Below, piece after piece: positions 35,766-43,620 of a stretch of DNA of 64,000 bases. Below the pieces are notes generated by a model, which searched no databases, was not told where the DNA came from, and worked only from the letters and a program-made list of their open reading frames with translations. Position numbers and translations under genes: made by a program. The stretch spans positions 23,075-87,074 of the forward strand of contig JAILQX010000028.1 in NCBI GenBank assembly GCA_024698705.1, read 5' to 3'. Positions within the stretch are counted from its first letter, which is position 1. Each line of letters begins with the position of its first letter. This DNA is from Lachnospiraceae bacterium (lineage in GTDB: Bacteria; Bacillota; Clostridia; Lachnospirales; Lachnospiraceae).

Positions 35766-36083
35766 ATGGCAATAGATCCTATTCATCTTAACGGAACAAT
35801 GACGGGGGTACAGGATTACAATACCATGCGTCATCAGGAAGAAATAAAGGGGATGCTCGATCAGTCCAACTTCCAGAATCAGTTCAACCAAAGGGTTGAT
35901 CACAAACTCAATCAGGTTCAACAGAAGGAAGATATGGACAACAGAGGTCAGAAAATGGATGCCAAGGAAAAGGGCAGTAATTCTTATGCCGGTGACGGCG
36001 GCAAGAACAGACAGAAGGAAGATCACGAGGAAGAAAGAAAAGCCCAGCCCTATATCGGCGGCGGTTTTGACATGAAGATATAA
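35766..36083 (+). CDS. Unrecognised small hydrophilic protein
   Basis: A 105-residue, very hydrophilic protein rich in Q, N, D and K, with no membrane segment and no cysteine; probably disordered or helical. The gene has a clear ribosome site (CGGAGAAG), starts 32 bp after the FapA-type gene and ends 15-30 bp before the next gene. It may be an exported or cytoplasmic flagellar accessory protein, but nothing in the sequence assigns a function. Confidence 0.65.
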   Translation: MAIDPIHLNGTMTGVQDYNTMRHQEEIKGMLDQSNFQNQFNQRVDHKLNQVQQKEDMDNRGQKMDAKEKGSNSYAGDGGKNRQKEDHEEERKAQPYIGGGFDMKI

Positions 36084-36112
36084 ACAAAAAGAAAGGTTTG
36101 GGTTTACCGAAC

Positions 36113-37048
36113 ATGAATTTAGCGGAAATTGTGATGCTTATAGCCGGGGCAGTATTATTTACGGTGAGTTTTTTTATTCCCGACAGAGGCAAAGGGACAG
36201 TATCGCTCGACGAAGAGGAAGAGAAGAAGATCATAAGGGAACTGCTCGAAAAGGAAGTTGACAGATACAAGGATGAACTGGAGGAGACGGCAGAAGAATG
36301 TGTCAATGACAACAGGGACAAGATGGAACGTGCCATGGACCGCATAACCAATGAGAAGATGAACGCGGTCAACGAGTATTCCGATACGGTCATTGAACAG
36401 ATCAAAAAAAACCATGATGAGGCGGTATTCCTTTACGATATGCTCAACAATAAGCACAGCCAGGTAAAGAACACGGCCGCCGAACTCAATCAGCTGTCAA
36501 GATCCGTAAAGGTCAGGAGCGAGCAGGATATAAGAGACCGGGCAAAAGCGGATAATGATGCTGTAAGTGAAAACGCAGCCGATGAAAAGCCTATGGGCTT
36601 TGGCTATGTAACATCGAAGAAAGACGGTGACAATAGGGGCTTCGGATATACCGATATCCATAAAAAACCCGTAAATACAGAGAAGACATTTGAGGAATTC
36701 AAGCCTGAGATGGTTGTGGAAGCATCCATGACAGGCGAGTCGGTAAAGCCTTATGAAGCAGCGGATGATACGGCGGAAAAAGCAATGGATAAGCCGGATA
36801 AACCTGCTGAAAAGATAAATGATAAGGCTAAAGAAGAAAAGCCTGCAGGTAAGCCCAAAGAGGTAAAGAAGCCGGTGTCGGACGGCGGGGTTGACCTGAT
36901 GTTTGCATCCGACAATAATTCAGCAAATAACAATGACAGGATACTTGCACTACATAAGGAAGGCAAGTCGAACATGGCCATTGCCAAGGAACTTGGTCTG
37001 GGCATCGGTGAGGTAAAACTCGTCATCGACTTGTTTGAAGGGATATAG
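36113..37048 (+). CDS. SwrB-like/DUF6115 membrane-anchored coiled-coil protein
   Basis: The protein begins with one membrane helix (LAEIVMLIAGAVLFTVSFFI), then a charged coiled coil (about 30-155), a Lys/Glu/Pro-rich disordered part and a conserved C-terminal HTH-like end with GKSNMAIAKELGLGIGEVKL. This layout matches SwrB (YlxL) of Bacillus, which lies at the end of the same operon and promotes export-apparatus activation. An upstream TTG at 36098 has its ribosome site only 1 bp away, so ATG 36113 (311 residues) is preferred, though its own ribosome site is weak. Orthology to SwrB is inference. Confidence 0.7.
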   Translation: MNLAEIVMLIAGAVLFTVSFFIPDRGKGTVSLDEEEEKKIIRELLEKEVDRYKDELEETAEECVNDNRDKMERAMDRITNEKMNAVNEYSDTVIEQIKKNHDEAVFLYDMLNNKHSQVKNTAAELNQLSRSVKVRSEQDIRDRAKADNDAVSENAADEKPMGFGYVTSKKDGDNRGFGYTDIHKKPVNTEKTFEEFKPEMVVEASMTGESVKPYEAADDTAEKAMDKPDKPAEKINDKAKEEKPAGKPKEVKKPVSDGGVDLMFASDNNSANNNDRILALHKEGKSNMAIAKELGLGIGEVKLVIDLFEGI

Positions 37049-37051
37049 ACC

Positions 37052-37729
37052 ATGAGATTGAAGAGCTATTTGAGAGGAATAGGGATCGGTATCATGGTAA
37101 CGGCTGCGCTGTTTATCATATCAGGAAGTACCGGAAGCAAAAGATCCATGACGGACGAGCAGATAAAGGCAAGAGCCGCCGAGCTTGGAATGACTGAGTC
37201 CACAACGTTGGTTGATAATTCAAAAGCGGGGAAAGAAGATGACGGAGTTGTAGAGCCGATAATCGAGAAGATCCCCGAAGAAGAAAAAGATAAAGCCGTT
37301 TCGGAGCCTGCAAAGGAAGACGAACCGACCAAAGAGGCAGAAGCCACGAAGGAAGCGAAGCCTACGAAAGAGGCAGAAGCCACGAAGGAAGCGGAGCCTG
37401 CCAAAGAGGCAGAAGCCACGAAGGAAGCGGAACCCACCAAAGCCACAGAGCCGACAAAAGAAGCTGAACCCACAAAGGAGGCAGAGAAGATACCTGCACC
37501 CGAACAGGAAGACACAAAGGAGATAATAATCGTTGTCAATTCCGGAGACGGTTCGGATACCGTAAGCAGAAAACTCTATGAAGCGGGGCTTGTCGCGGAT
37601 GCCTACGAATATGACAGATATCTTATGGAACACGGATACGACAGGACCATTACTGCCGGTAACCACAGGATAAACATCACTGCTACCAAGGAAGAGATAG
37701 CGGTCAATCTTACTTCACCCACAAGATGA
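37052..37729 (+). CDS. MltG-like (LysM-type subdomain) membrane-anchored protein with hexapeptide repeats
   Basis: The 225-residue protein has an N-terminal membrane helix (about 8-26), a linker with nine tandem hexapeptides of type (P/A)TKEAE (residues 92-145), and a C-terminal domain (about 150-220). That domain (NSGDGSDTVSRKLYEAGLV, then AGNHRINITATKEEI) resembles the small N-terminal domain of the endolytic transglycosylase MltG. The catalytic MltG domain is absent, so enzymatic activity is not expected; a wall-spanning binding or sensing role is a guess. The start is 4 bp after the previous stop. Confidence 0.7.
   Translation: MRLKSYLRGIGIGIMVTAALFIISGSTGSKRSMTDEQIKARAAELGMTESTTLVDNSKAGKEDDGVVEPIIEKIPEEEKDKAVSEPAKEDEPTKEAEATKEAKPTKEAEATKEAEPAKEAEATKEAEPTKATEPTKEAEPTKEAEKIPAPEQEDTKEIIIVVNSGDGSDTVSRKLYEAGLVADAYEYDRYLMEHGYDRTITAGNHRINITATKEEIAVNLTSPTR
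37325..37486 (+). repeat. In-frame 18-bp tandem repeats coding for (P/A)TKEAE
   Basis: Nine 18-bp units in phase with the MltG-like gene encode hexapeptides such as PTKEAE and ATKEAE. For about the first six units they are arranged as 36-bp pairs with near-identical bases, suggesting recent expansion; the last three are more diverged. Copy number may vary between strains. Confidence 0.9.
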
Positions 37730-37769
37730 TGTAATTTTTGCGATTTTGTACAAAAAAAAACAAGTTTTA

Positions 37770-37798
37770 TTGAAAAATTCAGACAAATCTTATATAAT
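37770..37798 (+). promoter_or_regulatory. Sigma-A-type promoter of the cheX-cheY pair
   Basis: TTGAAA (37770-37775), a 17-bp spacer and TATAAT (37793-37798), near consensus, 33 bp before the ATG at 37831, which has AAAAAGGAG. No clear terminator precedes it after the MltG-like gene, so read-through from the fla/che block is possible. Confidence 0.8.
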
Positions 37799-37830
37799 TA
37801 CAATAAATAATCAAAAAGGAGATTTTTCGG

Positions 37831-38718
37831 ATGTTTGATAGAATGTTTGCTAATTATTTGGCACAGTGCGGTAAATTGAGCGATCGTGATCTGGAAGATA
37901 TTTTTGCTGCACAGGACAGCAAACGAGTAAGACTGGGAGTTATAGCTGTATCGGAAAAACTTATGACAATTGAACAGGTTGAGGAAGTTAATCAGTTGCA
38001 GGCAATTCTTGACAAACGTTTCGGAGATATAACGGTTGAGAAGGGATATCTCAACGAAGAACAGGTAAGCAGACTTTTGGTGTTGCAGGGCAATGCATAT
38101 CTTGCATTTGTACAGGCAGTGGTTGACGGCGGATACCTGAGCATGGAAGAAGTTGAGGACATGCTTGTAAGATACCAGAAGGACAATAATCTTACATTGT
38201 CCAATATCGAGGATCTGAAGAGTTGTGATATAAGTCGTATCATCAATATTTTCCTGTATACGCAGAATGATATGGCAAAAGAGATGGCCGGTGTATTTAT
38301 CCGTACCATTGTACGTCTGGTGGATTTCCATTCATATATAAAGAAACCTTCGGTTCTGAAGGAGTATCCTTTTAAGGTTTTGTGCACCCAGGGTATCAAG
38401 GGAGATCATAAGATACTGACAGCGTTATCAGGTGATCTTAATCCTGATCTGAAGACGATCGCATCTTCATTTGCAGGCGAAACCAATGTCACCTGTGACG
38501 AAGATGTGCTCGATGCACTTTGCGAACTTATCAATTGCGTCAACGGTCTTTATGCGACAGATGTGAGCAACCGTGAGATCGATATCGATATGGAAGCACC
38601 TTTGGGACAGAACGAGGCAGGCATCCTTAAGGCATCAACTATCTTATGTGTGCCTATGGTGGTATGTAACAAATCGATCGATTTCCTGCTTGTGATCGAT
38701 CAGGATTATACATATTAA
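37831..38718 (+). CDS. CheX-like chemotaxis phosphatase domain protein with N-terminal helical domain
   Basis: The 295-residue protein ends in a CheC/CheX-type domain (about 140-295). Its motif LCELINCVNG (E-x-x-N, about 230-239) is the phosphatase signature of CheX. The N-terminal part (about 1-125) has repeated segments such as ERFG/LG followed by GYLNEEQVSRLLVLQ, like the N-terminal domains of type II secretion E proteins; its role here is unknown. It is paired with a receiver-domain protein directly downstream, the likely partner. Function is inferred from the motif. Confidence 0.8.
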   Translation: MFDRMFANYLAQCGKLSDRDLEDIFAAQDSKRVRLGVIAVSEKLMTIEQVEEVNQLQAILDKRFGDITVEKGYLNEEQVSRLLVLQGNAYLAFVQAVVDGGYLSMEEVEDMLVRYQKDNNLTLSNIEDLKSCDISRIINIFLYTQNDMAKEMAGVFIRTIVRLVDFHSYIKKPSVLKEYPFKVLCTQGIKGDHKILTALSGDLNPDLKTIASSFAGETNVTCDEDVLDALCELINCVNGLYATDVSNREIDIDMEAPLGQNEAGILKASTILCVPMVVCNKSIDFLLVIDQDYTY

Positions 38719-38736
38719 AGCGGAGGGAGAGTTGAG

Positions 38737-39093
38737 ATGGCTAAAATTATTATCGTGGATGATTCAAGGATCCTTCGGAAGATACTCAATACGACACTTA
38801 CCGACGCGGGTCATGAGATCGTCGGAGAAGCCGGCAACGGCGAAGAGGTATTGAAACTGCTTGAAACGGTTAAAACGGATCTTATCACACTTGATATAAC
38901 AATGCCGGTCATGGACGGACTTCAGGCATTGAGAAGTATCAAAGAAAAGTATCCGGGCATAAAGGTTGTAATGGTAAGTGCTGCGGGACAGAAGAACAAG
39001 GTCATGGAAGCGCTCAAGGGTGGCGCAAGTGATTTTCTGCAGAAACCTTTTGAGCCTGAGGACGTCAAGAGAGTTGTTTCAAAACTGGTATAA
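38737..39093 (+). CDS. CheY-like single-domain response regulator
   Basis: A 118-residue receiver domain with D8/D9, phosphoacceptor D53 (TLDITMPVMDG), S/T at VSAAGQ and K in FLQKPFEP. It is a second CheY paralogue, distinct from the one at 19145, and is probably co-transcribed with the CheX-like gene 18 bp upstream. It may be a substrate of that phosphatase or act outside motility. Confidence 0.92.
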   Translation: MAKIIIVDDSRILRKILNTTLTDAGHEIVGEAGNGEEVLKLLETVKTDLITLDITMPVMDGLQALRSIKEKYPGIKVVMVSAAGQKNKVMEALKGGASDFLQKPFEPEDVKRVVSKLV

Positions 39094-39116
39094 GAATTGC
39101 AAGATCTATATATACT

Positions 39117-39156
39117 AAGAGGCTGTGCCACAGGGAGGCACGGCCTCTTAAACTTT
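39117..39156 (+). terminator. Terminator-like hairpin after the cheX-cheY pair
   Basis: aagaggctgtgcc (39117-39129) pairs with ggcacggcctctt (39137-39149) with one G-U wobble and a 7-nt loop. The following aaactttg is a poor T-run, but the stem is long and the rpsB promoter starts 16 bp on. Confidence 0.7.
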
Positions 39157-39171
39157 GTGCGGAAAAATCCC

Positions 39172-39200
39172 TTGTTTTCGCTTTGGAATTGTGCTATAAT
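39172..39200 (+). promoter_or_regulatory. Promoter of rpsB-tsf
   Basis: TTGTTT (39172-39177), a 17-bp spacer and TATAAT (39195-39200). The start of rpsB is about 115 nt past the expected transcription start, leaving room for the structured leader. Confidence 0.8.
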
Positions 39201-39224
39201 GCAATTCGTTGTGACTATAAAACA

Positions 39225-39293
39225 CGTATGCCCTGTGGATACGGGTGCCTAAGACAGGTTGTATCCGGGTTTTGCTCAGGTCGGGGGCATGCG
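39225..39293 (+). ncRNA. Structured 5' leader of rpsB (candidate S2 autoregulatory element)
   Basis: cgtatgccc (39225-39233) can pair with gggcatgcg (39285-39293) over 9 bp including one G-U. Inside, ggatac (39237-39242) pairs with gtatcc (39261-39266). The result is a closed two-stem element ending 29 nt before the rpsB ATG. Ribosomal-protein operons often carry such leaders; the identity with any known family cannot be tested here. Confidence 0.5.
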
Positions 39294-39321
39294 GAAGATT
39301 AACCAAAACGGAGGTATTATA

Positions 39322-40092
39322 ATGAGCGTTATTTCTATGAAACAGTTACTTGAAGCAGGTGTTCATTTCGGACATCACACACGTAGATGGAACCCCAAGA
39401 TGGCTCCCTACATCTTTACCGAGAGAAACGGTATCCACATTATCGATCTCCAGAAGACAGTCGGACTTGTTGATGATGCATACAAGGCAGTATTTGATAT
39501 TGCCAATGAAGGCGGAACCATACTTTTCGTAGGTACAAAGAAGCAGGCACAGGATGCTGTTAAATCAGAAGCTGAGCGTTGCGGTATGTACTATGTCAAT
39601 GAAAGATGGCTTGGCGGTATGCTTACAAACTTCAAGACTATAGAGTCACGTATCGCAAGACTCAAAAAGATCGAAGCCATGAGCGAAGACGGAACATTTG
39701 ATGTTCTTCCCAAGAAGGAAGTTATCAACCTTAAGAAGGAATGGGAAAAACTTGAGAGGAACCTCGGTGGTATCAAGGATATGACAAGGATCCCCGATGC
39801 TATCTTCGTAGTAGACCCCAAGAAAGAAGCTATCTGCGTTAAGGAAGCAAGATCACTCGGCGTAACACTGATCGGTATCGGCGATACAAACTGTGATCCC
39901 GAAGAACTTGATTACGTTATCCCGGGCAATGATGATGCTATCAGAGCCGTAAAGCTTATCGTAAGCAAGATGGCTGATGCAGTTATAGAGGCTAACCAGG
40001 GCGAAGTTTATACAGATGAAGAAACTGCAGCAGAAGCTGAGGCTGATGCAGAGCCCACAGATATCGAAGAAGTAGTTGCAGAGGAGGAATAA
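39322..40092 (+). CDS. rpsB: 30S ribosomal protein S2
   Basis: S2 binds the 30S body at the neck. ATG 39322 follows CGGAGG and gives 256 residues starting [20 protein letters not shown]; a longer frame from 39259 lies within the leader and is rejected. Conserved blocks [29 protein letters not shown] and [15 protein letters not shown] are present. The C-terminal tail (about 225-256) is acidic. As in Bacillus, rpsB follows the fla/che operon. tsf starts 2 bp after the stop. Confidence 0.98.
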   Translation: MSVISMKQLLEAGVHFGHHTRRWNPKMAPYIFTERNGIHIIDLQKTVGLVDDAYKAVFDIANEGGTILFVGTKKQAQDAVKSEAERCGMYYVNERWLGGMLTNFKTIESRIARLKKIEAMSEDGTFDVLPKKEVINLKKEWEKLERNLGGIKDMTRIPDAIFVVDPKKEAICVKEARSLGVTLIGIGDTNCDPEELDYVIPGNDDAIRAVKLIVSKMADAVIEANQGEVYTDEETAAEAEADAEPTDIEEVVAEEE

Positions 40093-40094
40093 AA

Positions 40095-41189
40095 ATGGCT
40101 ATTACAGCAGCAATGGTTAAAGAACTGCGTGAAATGTCAGGCGCAGGCATGATGGATTGTAAGAAAGCACTTACAGAGTGCGACGGAGATATGGATGCAG
40201 CAGTGGAATTCCTTCGTAAGAGCGGAGCCATGAAGGCTGAGAAGAAAGCAAGCCGTATAGCAGCAGAAGGTCTCTGCGTTATCGCAACAGACGGTGATAA
40301 GAAAGCAGCGGTTGTTGAAGTTAACTCTGAGACAGATTTCGTTGCAAAGAATGAGAAGTTCCAGAATTTCGTAGGTGAGGTTGCAAAGCAGGCACTCAAT
40401 TCCGAGTCGGGAGATATCGAAGCATTTATGGCAGAGAAATGGGCAGCCGATAATTCAAAGACAGTCAATGACGTTCAGGTTGAGATGATCGCCACGATCG
40501 GTGAGAAACTTTCAATCAGACGTTTTGCAAAGGTAGAAGCAGCAGGCGGATGTGTTGCGACATATGTACACGGCGGCGGCAGGATCGGCGTTATCGTTGA
40601 GGGTAAGACAGCTGATGTAAACGATGGTGTTAAGGAAGCACTTAAGAACGTAGCTATGCAGATCGCAGCCATGAATCCTCAGTATATCAGCAGAGACGAT
40701 ATCTCTGATGAGGAGATCGCAAAGATGAGAGAGATCACACTTGACAGTGCACTCAACGATCCTTTCTCACTTCCCAAGCCGATACTTCAGGGTCTTATTG
40801 ACAAGGCAGTAAATGATAAGAAGTGGAGCGATTCAGATATCGCTATATATGAAGAGAAGAAGAGCAATATGAACTATCTTCCCAATTTTCTTTCAGAGGA
40901 AGCTCCCAAGGTACTTGCAGAACTTGCCATGGCTGACAAGGATGCAATTGTTGCAAACAAGATCTTCGGCGGTCTTGTAGAAGGACGTATCTCAAAGCAG
41001 CTTAAGGAAATAAGCCTTCTTGATCAGGTTTATGTAAAGGCTGAGGACGGCAAGCAGACAGTAAAAGCTTATCTTGCGAGCGTTGATCCTTCACTTGTTG
41101 TTGCAAGGATGGTACGTTTCGAGGTTGGTGAAGGCCTTGAGAAGAAGAACGAAGACTTCGCAAAGGAAGTTGCAGCTCAGTTGGGTTAA
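40095..41189 (+). CDS. tsf: Translation elongation factor Ts (with insertion)
   Basis: EF-Ts exchanges nucleotide on EF-Tu. The N-terminal UBA-type domain (VKELREMSGAGMMDCKKALT) and core motif VEVNSETDFVAKNEKFQNFV are intact. The protein has 364 residues against about 290-310 in most bacteria. The excess lies at about 205-275, between REITLDSALN and VEGRISKQLKEISLL, a helical charged insertion also known in related Clostridia as I recall. It shares the rpsB promoter and ends at a terminator. Confidence 0.96.
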   Translation: MAITAAMVKELREMSGAGMMDCKKALTECDGDMDAAVEFLRKSGAMKAEKKASRIAAEGLCVIATDGDKKAAVVEVNSETDFVAKNEKFQNFVGEVAKQALNSESGDIEAFMAEKWAADNSKTVNDVQVEMIATIGEKLSIRRFAKVEAAGGCVATYVHGGGRIGVIVEGKTADVNDGVKEALKNVAMQIAAMNPQYISRDDISDEEIAKMREITLDSALNDPFSLPKPILQGLIDKAVNDKKWSDSDIAIYEEKKSNMNYLPNFLSEEAPKVLAELAMADKDAIVANKIFGGLVEGRISKQLKEISLLDQVYVKAEDGKQTVKAYLASVDPSLVVARMVRFEVGEGLEKKNEDFAKEVAAQLG

Positions 41190-41213
41190 TATGTAATATA
41201 CGGATGATCGTTT

Positions 41214-41242
41214 AAGAGCCATCGGATCGATGGCTCTTTTTC
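41214..41242 (+). terminator. Intrinsic terminator of rpsB-tsf
   Basis: aagagccatcg (41214-41224) pairs perfectly with cgatggctctt (41228-41238) around a 3-nt loop, running into a short T-run. Confidence 0.9.
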
Positions 41243-41299
41243 ATGTTTAAATTGTGGAAATACATTAAATTGTATGACTATTATATTCAAAAAATATTA

Positions 41300-41329
41300 T
41301 TGATAGAAAGTTATGATAGATGATATAAT
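41300..41329 (+). promoter_or_regulatory. Promoter of the chemoreceptor gene
   Basis: TTGATA (41300-41305), 18 bp and TATAAT (41324-41329), the latter preceded by TGA as an extended -10. An inverted repeat gatcggagcgatc follows at about 41346-41358 in the leader. It is a vegetative-type promoter, not a sigma-D one. Confidence 0.7.
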
Positions 41330-41380
41330 ATTACTAAATATTGGGAGATCGGAGCGATCTGATATAAAGGAGATGAGCTT

Positions 41381-43426
41381 ATGGGTACTGTATTTCTTGT
41401 TTTGGCTATAATCGAAGCACTCGTGATAGCGGGTTTTGTATATCTTATGCTAAGAAATTCGAAATCCGAGAAGGCTGTTTTGGATAGTTCCCAGAAGATA
41501 TTAAAAGGTAAACTGAACATAAATGATATACCGATCAGCGAAATACCTACAAACATGGATGTTATCGCGGGTGGACTGAATTCCATAAAGACCAATATGA
41601 TGGCATTTGTGGAAAATACAAAGAAAAATGTCGTTATTCTTTCAGATGCGATCGAGGCACTGACCGGAAGCATCAAGAACAACCAGCAGGGCAACGAACT
41701 CATTGCCAATCATGCGATCGAAGTTGATGACAAAACGATGCGTCAGCTCGATCTTGTACATAGGAACCTTGAGACCATCGAATCAAATTCAGCGAAGATG
41801 CAGGAGATGGTCACACAGATAGATATCATCACGGATATGCTGCGCGAGATGGCCGATGTCAGTGATAAGGGCCTCACATATCTTGAAGGCTATGAGGAGG
41901 ACATGGATGTTGTTTCAAGAGACCTCAATGCCATCAATGATACGCTCATCAAGTTCAACGATGAGATCAAGCAGGTTTATGAGGTCGGTGATTTCATCGT
42001 CGGTATAAGTAATCAATTGAAGCTCCTTTCATTTAACGCATCGATAGAAGCGGCCAGGGCAGGACAGGCAGGACGCGGGTTTGCGGTTGTTGCGGACGAG
42101 ATGACAAGCATGTCCGAACAGACCAAGGAAGGCATGGAGCGTATCAACAGCATACTTGAGAATATCATGGAAAGCTCATCTAAGGTTACTGACAGCATCA
42201 ACCTATGTACGGATACGTACAACAACAGTAAGGATGCATTTTCCGATGTCAACAGTTCGTTCAGAACGATCAATGCCAATGCCGGAGATATACGTTCAAG
42301 GATCACCAGCATGACAGAGATAGTCCGCATGATGGCCGAGAGCAGTGAAGAGTCCAGACACATGGCGGATGAGATGTACAATGAAGCGCAGACGATCAAT
42401 GAGAGGACGGGAGACATGTCTGCGATTTCCCAGGAGGTTGCTGCGGAATCCATCCATATCAGTGAGAATACACAGGCCCTCAAGGGTATGCTTGTTGGTT
42501 TCCAGAGGCTGCTCAAGAGATTTGATACGGGTGTATCGCCTGTCAATGTAAAGACTGTCAAGAAGATAAAGATAGCGATGTTCAGTATGTATGACAATGA
42601 ATTCTGGTACGGTGTAAAGCGCGGTGCCGGATATGCCATCACGGAATTGTCCGATATGAACGCAGATATTGAATTCATACCGCTGTTGCCGACAGAGAAT
42701 GAAACGCTTGAACAGCTTCTGAACAAGCATTTCAACAGAATTATCGAGGATAAGGTTGATGCCATCATATATCCCGGCTTCCTGTCAGATGCAGAGAAAT
42801 ATATTGCCAAAGCTAAAGCCAACGGATGCAGCATCATGACATTCAACTGTGATTCCGACAACAAGCTGATAAGACTGGCATGCCTCAGGTCGGATTCAGT
42901 CACACAGGGTGAGGTTGCCGCAAAGGCTTCGGAAAAACTGCTTACGGGTAACGGTGAGATTGTCATACTCATAGGAAGCTTAAGTGTCAATGGTAACGTT
43001 GACCGTAACAAGGGCTTCAGAAAAGGCATGGCTTCCATCAAGAATGCAAATATCGTTGATGAGATACAGGTCAAGGATGAAGGCGAAGATGTTTATAAGA
43101 AGACTATCGATGTTCTCAAGACAAGGACTCCCGATGTCATCTTCCTTACAAACGGATTTCCGATGGATGTTGCAAGAGCCATCTCCGATTCGGGCAAGGT
43201 CGGCAAAACAAAGCTTGTTGGTTACGATCTGAATCCACAGCTTTTCCCGTATATCAAGAACGGTACCATAGGTGCCATTATCAGCCAGGATTCATTCGGA
43301 CAGGGCCATGATCCCATAGTCCTTATGTATAACCATCTGGCAGCGGGAGAGGAACTTCCGGAATATATCGAATGCAGTCTTTCGATCGCAGATGAAAGCA
43401 ACATAGGAGATCTTATAGAAACCTAA
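41381..43426 (+). CDS. Methyl-accepting chemotaxis-type protein fused to a periplasmic-binding-protein-like domain
   Basis: The 681 residues begin with one membrane helix (about 3-23, TVFLVLAIIEALVIAGFVYL). A coiled-coil receptor signalling domain follows (about 60-375) with its hairpin tip around 205-245, FNASIEAARAGQAGRGFAVV, the contact for CheA/CheW. At about 393-681 a sugar-binding (Peripla_BP type I, LacI/RbsB-like) domain begins KIKIAMFSMYDNEFWYGVKR. With a single helix, the binding domain should lie on the same side as the signalling domain, in the cytoplasm. No HAMP domain and no second helix are seen. A GGAGAT ribosome site precedes the ATG. Confidence 0.88.
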   Translation: MGTVFLVLAIIEALVIAGFVYLMLRNSKSEKAVLDSSQKILKGKLNINDIPISEIPTNMDVIAGGLNSIKTNMMAFVENTKKNVVILSDAIEALTGSIKNNQQGNELIANHAIEVDDKTMRQLDLVHRNLETIESNSAKMQEMVTQIDIITDMLREMADVSDKGLTYLEGYEEDMDVVSRDLNAINDTLIKFNDEIKQVYEVGDFIVGISNQLKLLSFNASIEAARAGQAGRGFAVVADEMTSMSEQTKEGMERINSILENIMESSSKVTDSINLCTDTYNNSKDAFSDVNSSFRTINANAGDIRSRITSMTEIVRMMAESSEESRHMADEMYNEAQTINERTGDMSAISQEVAAESIHISENTQALKGMLVGFQRLLKRFDTGVSPVNVKTVKKIKIAMFSMYDNEFWYGVKRGAGYAITELSDMNADIEFIPLLPTENETLEQLLNKHFNRIIEDKVDAIIYPGFLSDAEKYIAKAKANGCSIMTFNCDSDNKLIRLACLRSDSVTQGEVAAKASEKLLTGNGEIVILIGSLSVNGNVDRNKGFRKGMASIKNANIVDEIQVKDEGEDVYKKTIDVLKTRTPDVIFLTNGFPMDVARAISDSGKVGKTKLVGYDLNPQLFPYIKNGTIGAIISQDSFGQGHDPIVLMYNHLAAGEELPEYIECSLSIADESNIGDLIET

Positions 43427-43434
43427 GTGTATGC

Positions 43435-43469
43435 AAGGCGTTTCGGTTCCGACCGAGACGCCTTTTTTA
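43435..43469 (+). terminator. Intrinsic terminator after the chemoreceptor gene
   Basis: aaggcgtttcggt (43435-43447) pairs with accgagacgcctt (43452-43464) with one G-U wobble and a 4-nt loop, followed by four more T. Confidence 0.93.
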
Positions 43470-43503
43470 ATGCTCTCTCAAGATTTCTTAAGGAAAAAAG
43501 ACT

Positions 43504-43532
43504 TTGCATTTATCATAAAATGGTATATATTA
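43504..43532 (+). promoter_or_regulatory. Probable promoter of rho
   Basis: TTTGCA (43504-43509), a 17-bp spacer and TATATT (43527-43532). The rho ATG is about 80 nt after the expected start; the leader contains a small caac-tttc-gttg hairpin. Confidence 0.5.
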
Positions 43533-43620
43533 GTATATAGTTAAATTCTAATTATGGGCGATGCTCATGATCGAAACAACTTTCGTTGTATGATTTCCAT
43601 TATTTTTTATGAGGTAATAT

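Noticed and set aside
39259..39321. N-terminal extension of S2
   Set aside because: It would be translated from within the structured leader; the ribosome site and family start are at ATG 39322.
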